A DNA stretch of 6,230 nucleotides from assembly GCA_050485365.1 (NCBI GenBank), contig JBJHBH010000134.1, forward strand, positions 1-6,230, given 5' to 3'. Numbering within the stretch: the first letter of the stretch is position 1; the number at the start of each line of letters is the position of its first letter. This document shows positions 1-4,625 of this stretch, one piece after another. The DNA is from JARFUG01 sp050485365. Lineage in GTDB: Bacteria > Desulfobacterota > Desulfuromonadia > Desulfuromonadales > JACZKF01. The notes below the pieces were generated by a model. It was not told the origin of the DNA. It saw nothing but the letters and a program-made list of their open reading frames with translations, and searched no databases. A program made the position numbers and the translations under genes.

Positions 1-256
1 CGCCTTCCCCTCGGAGCTCTCCGGCGGGCAGCAGCAACGGGTCGCCATCGCCCGGGCTCTGGCCAACGACCCGGACCTGCTCCTCATGGACGAGCCGACG
101 GGGAACCTCGATTCGGCCGCCGAGGCCGAGATCATCGAGATCCTCGAGGAGCTCAACCGCAAGGGGAAGACCATCGTCATCGTCACCCACAACCCCGAGA
201 TCGCCCGTCGCGCGCAGAATGTCGTGCAGATCAGGGACGGGAAGATCGCGGCATGA
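1..256 (+). CDS. ABC transporter ATP-binding protein, LolD/MacB/FtsE type (3' end only)
   Basis: This is the last 84 residues of an ATPase subunit that powers a membrane transporter or permease-type complex. The reading frame begins at base 2 and ends at TGA 254-256; the 5' part lies outside the window. Visible in order are the ABC signature LSGGQ followed by QQRVAIARAL (residues 6-20 of the fragment), Walker B LLLMDEPT (26-33, catalytic Glu 31), the D-loop GNLDS (34-38) and the H-loop His in VTHN (63). The GNLDS D-loop and the ending IRDGKIAA just after the H-loop are typical of the compact LolD / MacB / FtsE / YtrE ATPases, which lack a fused permease. The partner permease would be expected upstream, and the exact transporter cannot be named from this fragment. 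A strong hairpin follows 14 bases after the stop, so this gene probably ends a separate transcription unit. Confidence 0.95.
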   Translation, partial: AFPSELSGGQQQRVAIARALANDPDLLLMDEPTGNLDSAAEAEIIEILEELNRKGKTIVIVTHNPEIARRAQNVVQIRDGKIAA

Positions 257-270
257 GAAGCTGATTCGTT

Positions 271-306
271 CTCACGCCCGCTCGGCCTTTTGCGAGCGGG
301 CGTGAG
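271..306 (+). terminator. Probable terminator hairpin after the ABC ATPase gene
   Basis: A perfect 14-bp inverted repeat, CTCACGCCCGCTCG (271-284) and its complement (293-306), encloses an 8-nt loop GCCTTTTG. One more T-A pair (270/307) extends it. It lies 14 nt after the ABC ATPase stop codon and well before the cysE promoter, the expected place for a terminator. No U-run follows the 3' arm (the next bases are AGTTGGCAT), so it is not a canonical intrinsic terminator. It could be a hairpin-only terminator, or a 3'-end stabiliser behind Rho-dependent termination. Confidence 0.65.
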
Positions 307-436
307 AGTTGGCATAAACGAGTGCCGCACCTTCCTCTGTCCGACGGATCGATTCGGCGGCAACGCGCACCAACCGATAACTCCTTCGCTTTTTCCTTTC
401 CCTTTCCGCCACCCCCCTTTAAGTGCTACGGTAAAA

Positions 437-461
437 TTAATTGACAGTTTTGATCGGGTAT
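437..461 (+). promoter_or_regulatory. Candidate IscR (Rrf2-family) operator overlapping the -35 and spacer
   Basis: This 25-bp stretch has left half TTAATTGAC, an AT-rich centre and right half TCGGGTAT. Aligned by eye to the E. coli IscR type 1 (cluster-dependent) consensus as I remember it, 20 of 25 positions agree. The mismatches fall at 437, 440, 446, 452 and 453, and the right half (454-461) matches completely. It covers the -35 box and most of the spacer, so bound IscR would block RNA polymerase. The iscR gene is second in the operon downstream, which points to autoregulation. The site is a prediction from motif and context only. Confidence 0.6.
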
Positions 462-469
462 GCTATCCG
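441..469 (+). promoter_or_regulatory. Putative sigma-70-type promoter of the cysE-iscR-nifS-nifU operon
   Basis: A perfect -35 hexamer TTGACA (441-446) is followed, after a 17-bp spacer, by TATCCG (464-469). This is a weak -10 box (3/6) preceded by an extended -10 TG at 461-462. The stretch just upstream (429-440) is AT-rich in an otherwise GC-rich sequence. Transcription would begin near 475-478, leaving a leader of about 40 nt before the GTG start of cysE. A weak -10 with a strong -35 and a TG element fits a regulated promoter. The rest of the 257-516 gap holds the upstream hairpin and a pyrimidine-rich tract (about 386-420), and I see no T-box or riboswitch fold in it. Confidence 0.6.
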
Positions 470-503
470 TTAGCAGATCTTTTCAGATGGAAGAATTTTT
501 TTC

Positions 504-509
504 AGGGAG
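504..509 (+). promoter_or_regulatory. Ribosome binding site that fixes the cysE start
   Basis: AGGGAG lies 7 nt before GTG 517. Earlier in-frame ATGs at 460 and 487 lack such a site, and the first of them falls inside the predicted operator and promoter, so it should not be in the transcript. This makes GTG 517 the best start. Confidence 0.75.
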
Positions 510-516
510 ACGGCGC

Positions 517-1260
517 GTGTTTCAGACTCTTAAAGAAGATTTCCGGGTCGTGTTCGAACGGGACCCGGCCGTCCGCAGCGTCCTCGAGATCATTTTTTGT
601 TATCCGGGGTTCCATGCCATGCTCTTTTACCGGCTGGCTCACGGGCTCTGGGTGCGCAAATTCTACTTTCTGGGGCGGTTCGTCTCGCACCTGGGACGCT
701 TCTTCACCGGAATCGAGATTCACCCGGGCGCAAAGATCGGCCGGGGCTTCTTCATCGATCACGGCATGGGGGTCGTCATCGGCGAGACGGCCGAGATCGG
801 CGACAACTGTACCCTCTACCACGGCGTGACGCTGGGGGGGACCTCCTGGGCCAAGGAGAAGCGCCATCCGACCTTGGGCGACAACGTCGTCATCGGATCG
901 GGGGCGAAGATCCTCGGCCCCTTCACCGTAGGGGAGAACAGCAAGGTCGGCTCCAATTCTGTGGTCGTCAAGGAAGTGCCGCCCAACTCCACCGTCGTCG
1001 GTGTTCCCGGGCGCATCGTGATCGCCGACGGCCGCAAGGCGCAGGCCCGCGCCGACCTCGAGCACGGCAAGCTTCCCGACCCAGAGGCGAAGGCGATCGA
1101 GTGCCTCTTCGACCAGGTTCGCGCCCTGGAAAAACGGGTGCGAGAGCTCACCGAGGAGCAGGTCGCCCTGAAGCGTCAGTTCACCCAGAAAGGACAGGAG
1201 AACCCCGATGCGGCTCTCGACCAAAGCCCAGTACGCCGTACGGGCCATGGTGAGTCTTAA
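517..1260 (+). CDS. cysE: Serine O-acetyltransferase
   Basis: The enzyme transfers acetyl from acetyl-CoA to L-serine, giving O-acetylserine, the committed cytoplasmic step of cysteine synthesis. From GTG 517 the product is 247 aa, beginning MFQTLKEDFRVVFERDPAVRS, typical of the short Bacillus/Geobacter-type enzyme that lacks the longer N-terminal domain of the E. coli protein. A left-handed beta-helix of hexapeptide repeats runs from about residue 64 to 168. It carries the catalytic Asp81-His82 in IDHGMGVVIGET, the LYHGVTLGGT turn (100-109) and His117 in RHPTLGD, then the closing VVGVPGRIV. Residues about 190-230 look like a coiled coil (FDQVRALEKRVRELTEEQ). The 3' end overlaps iscR by 53 nt, so the last 17 residues are encoded over the iscR start. 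The protein ends HGES rather than in the isoleucine that classical CysE inserts into cysteine synthase. It is first in the operon and supplies the cysteine used by NifS downstream. The function is secure; the start is likely. Confidence 0.95.
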   Translation: MFQTLKEDFRVVFERDPAVRSVLEIIFCYPGFHAMLFYRLAHGLWVRKFYFLGRFVSHLGRFFTGIEIHPGAKIGRGFFIDHGMGVVIGETAEIGDNCTLYHGVTLGGTSWAKEKRHPTLGDNVVIGSGAKILGPFTVGENSKVGSNSVVVKEVPPNSTVVGVPGRIVIADGRKAQARADLEHGKLPDPEAKAIECLFDQVRALEKRVRELTEEQVALKRQFTQKGQENPDAALDQSPVRRTGHGES

Positions 1261-1633
1261 CCTGACGGCGGACGACGGAACACCCGTCTCCCTCAGGGAT
1301 ATTTCGGTGCGGGAGGATATCTCTCTGCACTACCTGGAGCAGCTCTTCGCCAAGCTGCGCCGGGGAAAGATCGTCGAAAGCGTCCGAGGCCCCGGCGGCG
1401 GCTATCTGTTGGCCCGCCCCGCGCGGCAGATCCGCGTCGACGAGATCATCGACAGCGTCGAGGAGACCCTCGTCCCCGTGTCGTGCATGGACGAGCAGGG
1501 GCGATGTCAGTGCCCTTCGCAGTGCGTGACGCACGGCGTCTGGCAGGGGCTCGGCGAGCGTATCCGCACCTTTCTCTCCTCCATTACCCTGGAGGACCTG
1601 ACGCGCGAAGCGAAAGAAAGAATGGGCGCCTGA
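1208..1633 (+). CDS. iscR: Rrf2-family transcriptional regulator, IscR-like Fe-S sensor
   Basis: This is a small DNA-binding regulator (141 aa) that in its family senses Fe-S cluster status and represses Fe-S assembly genes when its cluster is present. The start MRLSTKAQYAVRAMVSL is the family's usual N-terminus, and AGGAG (1196-1200) lies 7 nt before the ATG. A winged helix-turn-helix fills residues 1-70: recognition helix around SLHYLEQLFAKLRR (39-52) and wing GPGGGYLLARP (61-71). The ligand segment holds Cys93, Cys100, Cys102, Cys106 and His109, giving C-x6-C-x5-C-x2-H against C-x5-C-x5-C-x2-H in E. coli IscR, so [2Fe-2S] binding is likely. It lacks the long C-terminal tail of the E. coli protein. 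The gene overlaps cysE by 53 nt and precedes nifS by 31 nt. The probable target is the IscR-like site at 437-461. A CymR-type cysteine-responsive role is less likely, because CymR lacks these cluster ligands. Confidence 0.93.
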   Translation: MRLSTKAQYAVRAMVSLNLTADDGTPVSLRDISVREDISLHYLEQLFAKLRRGKIVESVRGPGGGYLLARPARQIRVDEIIDSVEETLVPVSCMDEQGRCQCPSQCVTHGVWQGLGERIRTFLSSITLEDLTREAKERMGA

Positions 1634-1664
1634 CGGCCCGATTTTATACCGGAGGATTCAAGGA

Positions 1665-2870
1665 GTGAAACGCATTTACCTCGATTACAACGCCACAACG
1701 CCGGTGCTGCCGGAAGTGCTTGACGCGATGCTGCCGTTCTATCGCGAGAACTTCGGCAACCCGAGCAGCGTGCACTGGGCGGGGCGGGCCGTCGCGGGCG
1801 CCGTCGAAAAGGCCCGGGAGCAGGTGGCCCGGCTGATCAACGCCTCGGCCGCGGAGATCGTCTTCGTCTCCTGCGGCACCGAAGGGGACGATTTCGCCAT
1901 CAAGGGGACCGCCGACGCCCTTCGCGACCAGGGCAACCACATCATCACCACCTCGGTGGAGCATCCGGCGGTCCTCGAGACGTGCAAGTTTCTGCAGAAG
2001 CGCGGTTTCGAGGTGACCTATCTCCCCGTCGATTCCGACGGGATGCTCGACCTCGCCGTTCTCGAAAAAGCGATCACCCCGCAGACGATCCTCATCTCGG
2101 CCATGTGGGGGAACAACGAAACCGGCACCCTCTTCCCCATGGAGGAGATCGGGGCCATCGCCCGCAAACATCGAATCCGTTTTCACACCGACGCCGTGCA
2201 GGCGCTCGGCAAGGTGCCGGTCGACGTGCAGAAGGCCGGCGTCGACCTGCTCGTGCTCTCGGGGCACAAGATCGGCGCCCCCAAGGGGGTCGGCGCCCTC
2301 TATATCCGCAAGGGGACGCGGATGACGCCGCTGCTTCACGGGGGGCATCAGGAACGCAACCGCCGGGGCGGAACCCACAACGTCGCCGGGATCGTCGGTC
2401 TCGGGCTCGCCTGCGAAATCGCCGGCAGAGAGCTCGGCGCCAAGATGGAAAAGGTGCGCGCCCTGCGGGACAGGCTCGAGCGCGGGATCTTCGACGCCGT
2501 GCCGGAGATCAAGCTGAACGGGCACCCGCAGCTGCGGCTTCCCAACACGTTGAACGTCAGCTTCGCCTACATCGAGGGGGAGTCGCTCCTGCTCAATCTC
2601 GACATGAAGGGGATCGCCGCCAGCTCCGGCTCGGCCTGCACCTCGGGGTCGCTCGAACCGTCGCACGTCATGGGGGCGATGTGCGTCGAGGTGACCCTCG
2701 CCCATTCGAGCACCCGTTTCAGCCTCGGCCCCGAGACGACCGAAGAGGAGATCGATTACGTCATCGAAGTCCTCCCCCCCATCGTGCAGCGGCTGCGGGA
2801 GATGAGCCCTCTTTACAACTGCCGCAAGCCGATGAGCTGCGAGGAGTGCAGCATCGTCAAGCGAGTTTGA
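1665..2870 (+). CDS. nifS: Cysteine desulfurase, NifS clade (IscS-equivalent)
   Basis: This PLP enzyme converts L-cysteine to L-alanine and leaves a persulfide on its active-site cysteine as the sulfur source for Fe-S clusters and tRNA thiolation. The product is 401 aa, the normal size. GTG 1665 has GGAGG (1651-1655) 9 nt upstream and gives the family start MKRIYLDYNATTPV. Visible are His100 in SVEHPAV (stacks on PLP), NNETG with Asn151, HTDAVQ with Asp176 and Gln179, the Schiff-base Lys202 in SGHKIGAPKG, GGHQERNRRGGT (226-237), catalytic Cys325 in SGSACTSGSLEPSHV, and Arg351. GGHQER and SACTSGSLEPSHVM place it nearer NifS than E. coli IscS. Unusually, after REMSPLY the chain continues about 17 residues with Cys386, Cys392 and Cys395 (C-x5-C-x2-C). 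Neighbours iscR and nifU indicate a housekeeping Fe-S role rather than a nitrogenase-specific one. The stop TGA is followed directly by an in-frame TAG. Confidence 0.97.
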   Translation: MKRIYLDYNATTPVLPEVLDAMLPFYRENFGNPSSVHWAGRAVAGAVEKAREQVARLINASAAEIVFVSCGTEGDDFAIKGTADALRDQGNHIITTSVEHPAVLETCKFLQKRGFEVTYLPVDSDGMLDLAVLEKAITPQTILISAMWGNNETGTLFPMEEIGAIARKHRIRFHTDAVQALGKVPVDVQKAGVDLLVLSGHKIGAPKGVGALYIRKGTRMTPLLHGGHQERNRRGGTHNVAGIVGLGLACEIAGRELGAKMEKVRALRDRLERGIFDAVPEIKLNGHPQLRLPNTLNVSFAYIEGESLLLNLDMKGIAASSGSACTSGSLEPSHVMGAMCVEVTLAHSSTRFSLGPETTEEEIDYVIEVLPPIVQRLREMSPLYNCRKPMSCEECSIVKRV

Positions 2871-2883
2871 TAGCGAGGAGGCG

Positions 2884-2939
2884 ATAGGCGATAGGCGATC
2901 GGAAACTGCCGTGCCTCTTGCCCATAGACTATAGCCTAT
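2884..2939. repeat. Heptad repeat / imperfect dyad in the nifS-nifU gap
   Basis: The left arm (2884-2899) contains tandem copies of the heptamer GCGATAG, and the phrase GGCGATAGGCGATAGGCGAT spans 2880-2899. The right arm ATAGACTATAGCCTAT (2924-2939) is complementary to the left at 13 of 16 positions, with GG/CC able to extend the stem inward (2901-2902 with 2921-2922). The transcript could fold into a long imperfect hairpin about 6 nt before the nifU ribosome binding site. The form suggests a dispersed intergenic repeat. There is no U-run, so it is not a terminator. It may influence processing or relative expression of nifS and nifU. Confidence 0.6.
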
Positions 2940-2947
2940 TATTCCAT

Positions 2948-2951
2948 GGAG
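2948..2951 (+). promoter_or_regulatory. Ribosome binding site that fixes the nifU start
   Basis: GGAG lies 6 nt before ATG 2958. The in-frame ATG at 2946 overlaps this site and has no ribosome binding site of its own. The family N-terminus (MYTDKVMDHF...) also begins at 2958. Confidence 0.75.
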
Positions 2952-2957
2952 ACCCTT

Positions 2958-3332
2958 ATGTATACCGACAAGGTGATGGATCACTTCAGCAATCCCCGCA
3001 ATGTTGGGGAGATCGATGACGCGGACGGCGTCGGCGAGGTCGGAAACGCTTCGTGCGGCGACATCATGAAGATCTTTTTGAAGGTCGAGGACAACGTCAT
3101 TAAGGAGATCAAGTTCAAGACCTTCGGATGCGGGGCGGCGATCGCGACCTCCTCGATGGTCACCGAGATGGCCATCGGCAAGACCCTCGACGAGGCGATG
3201 GAGCTCTCCAACGCGTCGGTCGCCGAAGCCCTCGACGGGCTCCCTCCGGCCAAGATGCACTGCTCCAATCTCGCCGCCGACGCGCTGCACGAGGCGATCA
3301 AGAACTATCGGGAGAAGCATTCCAACGGATGA
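2958..3332 (+). CDS. nifU: Fe-S cluster assembly scaffold, NifU N-terminal / IscU type
   Basis: This cytoplasmic scaffold receives sulfur from NifS and builds a transient Fe-S cluster for transfer to target proteins. From ATG 2958 it is 124 aa, beginning MYTDKVMDHFSNPRNVGE. The ligands are all present: Cys33-Gly-Asp35 in NASCGD, Cys58 in FGCGAAIATSS, and His101-Cys102 in KMHCSNLA. The protein is only the scaffold domain. The central ferredoxin-like and C-terminal Nfu domains of full nitrogenase-type NifU are absent, as in stand-alone homologs outside nif clusters. The stretch before the third cysteine reads LPPAK (95-99), where E. coli IscU has the HscA-binding LPPVK. No hscA or hscB is seen nearby, so a dedicated chaperone step is unproven. 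It lies 87 nt after nifS, across a dyad repeat. It could equally be named iscU. Confidence 0.95.
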   Translation: MYTDKVMDHFSNPRNVGEIDDADGVGEVGNASCGDIMKIFLKVEDNVIKEIKFKTFGCGAAIATSSMVTEMAIGKTLDEAMELSNASVAEALDGLPPAKMHCSNLAADALHEAIKNYREKHSNG

Positions 3333-3391
3333 TCGTCCCCTCGTGTGTGCCCCGGATGGGCCTCTCCACTACAAACAGACGCACCCACCCC

Positions 3392-3429
3392 GTAGGGGCG
3401 ATTCATCGATCGCCCCTACACGGTTTTTT
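3392..3429 (+). terminator. Terminator-shaped repeat ending at the mnmA start codon
   Basis: A perfect 11-bp stem, GTAGGGGCGAT (3392-3402) and ATCGCCCCTAC (3409-3419), encloses the 6-nt loop TCATCG. It is followed by ACGG and six T residues (3424-3429). Stem plus U-run has the form of an intrinsic terminator or attenuator, although four bases separate the stem from the T-run unless CC (3390-3391) also pairs with GG (3422-3423). The GTAGGGGCGA...TCGCCCCTAC core resembles a dispersed intergenic repeat seen in many bacterial genomes (recalled, not searched here). The T-run touches the ATG of mnmA at 3430, so a transcript ending here would stop just before that gene. Confidence 0.65.
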
Positions 3430-4512
3430 ATGACGCAGGAAAAAAAACGCATCGTCGTCGCCATGAGCGGCGGGGTCGATTCGTCGGTCGCCGCGGCGCT
3501 GCTCAAGGAGCAGGGGCACGAGGTCATCGGCATGACCATGCAGATCTGGGACTACTCCTCCTTCACCGCCGCGCACGGTGAAACCTTCGGCACCTGCTGC
3601 TCCCTCGACGATGTCTACGATGCCCGCCGCGTCGCCGAATCGCTCGGCATCGCCTTCTACGTCGTCAATTTCGAAAAAGAGTTCCAGCGCCAGGTGATCG
3701 ACCGCTTCTGCGACGACTACTTCGCCGGGCGCACCCCCAACCCGTGCGTGCTGTGCAATCAGGTTCTGAAGTTCGATCTGCTGCTGCGCCGCGCCCTGGA
3801 GATCGAGGCCGACGCCCTCGCCACCGGGCACTATGCGCAGCTTGTGCGCGAGAAAGAGGGTTTCGCCCTGCGCAAGGGGCTCGACGGCGCCAAGGACCAG
3901 AGCTATTTCCTCTTCACCCTCACCCCCGCCCAGATGGAGCGCGTCGTCTTCCCGCTCGGCGGGATGACCAAGGAGGAGGTGCGCGCCCACGCGCAGCGCT
4001 TCGGGCTTCGGACGGCCGAAAAGCCCGAAAGCCAGGATATCTGCTTCGTCCCCGACGGCGACTACGTGCGTTTTCTCGAAGAGGAGCGCGGCTGCGGCGA
4101 GATGGACGGCGAGATCGTCCACGTGACGGGAAAGGTGCTGGGACGCCATCACGGAACGTACCGCTACACCGTCGGTCAGCGCCGGGGGCTCGGCATCGCC
4201 TGGCCCAAGCCCCTGTACGTCGTCGGAATCGACGCGCCCCGCCGGCAGGTCATCGTCGGGGAAGCCGGGCATCTGGCGGTCCGGGATTTCACCCTGCTCG
4301 ACGTGAACTGGACCGTCCCTCCCCCTTCGCAGCCGCTGCGCGCGCGCTGCCGCATCCGCTACCGCCACAGCGAAGTCCCCGCCCTGATCACCCCGCTGCC
4401 CGAGGGGCGCGCGGCCGTCTCCTTCGATGAGCCGCAAAAGGGGGTGACCCCCGGTCAGGCGGCGGTCTTCTACGAGGGGGACAAGGTCCTCGGCGGTGGG
4501 TGGATTGAATAG
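3430..4512 (+). CDS. mnmA: tRNA-specific 2-thiouridylase MnmA
   Basis: The enzyme adenylates U34 of tRNA(Lys, Glu, Gln) and replaces the C2 oxygen with sulfur (s2U34), using persulfide sulfur that comes from a cysteine desulfurase. From ATG 3430 it is 360 aa, the usual length. The PP-loop is AMSGGVDSS (11-19). The segment GTCCSLDDV (54-62) follows, then RTPNPCVLCNQVLKFD with Cys106 and the catalytic Cys109. Further on come ATGHYAQ (131-137), KDQSYFL (155-161) and ESQDICF (200-206), whose Cys205 is the likely persulfide carrier. TVGQRRGLG (247-255) and a C-terminal beta-barrel ending FYEGDKVLGGGWIE complete it. The first CxxC cysteine replaces the Asp of E. coli MnmA. An in-frame GTG at 3343 would add 29 residues coded through the repeat and unlike the family, so ATG 3430 is preferred. 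No Shine-Dalgarno sequence is visible before it. NifS upstream is the obvious sulfur donor. Confidence 0.95.
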   Translation: MTQEKKRIVVAMSGGVDSSVAAALLKEQGHEVIGMTMQIWDYSSFTAAHGETFGTCCSLDDVYDARRVAESLGIAFYVVNFEKEFQRQVIDRFCDDYFAGRTPNPCVLCNQVLKFDLLLRRALEIEADALATGHYAQLVREKEGFALRKGLDGAKDQSYFLFTLTPAQMERVVFPLGGMTKEEVRAHAQRFGLRTAEKPESQDICFVPDGDYVRFLEEERGCGEMDGEIVHVTGKVLGRHHGTYRYTVGQRRGLGIAWPKPLYVVGIDAPRRQVIVGEAGHLAVRDFTLLDVNWTVPPPSQPLRARCRIRYRHSEVPALITPLPEGRAAVSFDEPQKGVTPGQAAVFYEGDKVLGGGWIE

Positions 4513-4521
4513 TTTTTTTAA

Positions 4522-4611
4522 CCACGAATGCACACGAATGAACACGAATTCGGGCTCAAGAAAAGATTCTCCTCGAACGCGCTTTTTTGGACTATTCGTG
4601 TGAGTTCGTGG
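4522..4611. repeat. Long inverted repeat with 10-bp-period CACGAAT units in the mnmA-mtaB gap
   Basis: The left arm CCACGAATGCACACGAAT (4522-4539) and right arm ATTCGTGTGAGTTCGTGG (4594-4611) are complementary at 16 of 18 positions across a 54-nt spacer. The left side holds three CACGAAT units starting at 4523, 4533 and 4543, exactly 10 bp apart, and the right arm has ATTCGTG and GTTCGTG, also 10 bp apart. T-runs flank or interrupt it (4513-4519 and 4583-4588). It fills most of the 113-nt gap and ends 14 nt before the mtaB ATG. Its form is that of a non-coding dispersed repeat element. The T7 run just after the mnmA stop has no hairpin before it, so it is not by itself a terminator. Confidence 0.65.
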
Positions 4612-4625
4612 CAACATAATCGGTT

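Noticed and set aside
460..516. Upstream in-frame ATG starts for cysE at 460 and 487
   Set aside because: The first lies inside the predicted promoter/operator and neither has a ribosome site. The family N-terminus begins at GTG 517 behind AGGGAG.
307..516. A cysteine T-box or S-box riboswitch before cysE
   Set aside because: I see no T-box motif, specifier stem or terminator/antiterminator pair, and the predicted transcript leader is only about 40 nt.
290..829. A 179-codon + strand frame through the cysE leader and 5' half
   Set aside because: It starts inside the hairpin, reads through the promoter and overlaps cysE in another frame, and has no recognisable domain.
1644..3320. A 558-codon open frame on the minus strand across nifS and nifU
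   Set aside because: It lies opposite two genes with intact catalytic residues. Its translation is the low-complexity Arg/Gly/Asp/His-rich product typical of antisense frames in GC-rich DNA, with no recognisable domain.
3343..3429. GTG 3343 as the mnmA start
   Set aside because: It would add 29 residues encoded by the repeat, unlike any MnmA N-terminus I know, and has no ribosome site.
4523..4549. The three CACGAAT units as a CRISPR fragment
   Set aside because: The units are 7 bp with 3-bp gaps. There are no spacers of CRISPR length and no cas genes.
3403..4617. A 404-codon open frame on the minus strand opposite mnmA
   Set aside because: It is the shadow of a well-conserved gene; the product has no recognisable motif and its start runs through the mnmA-mtaB repeat.
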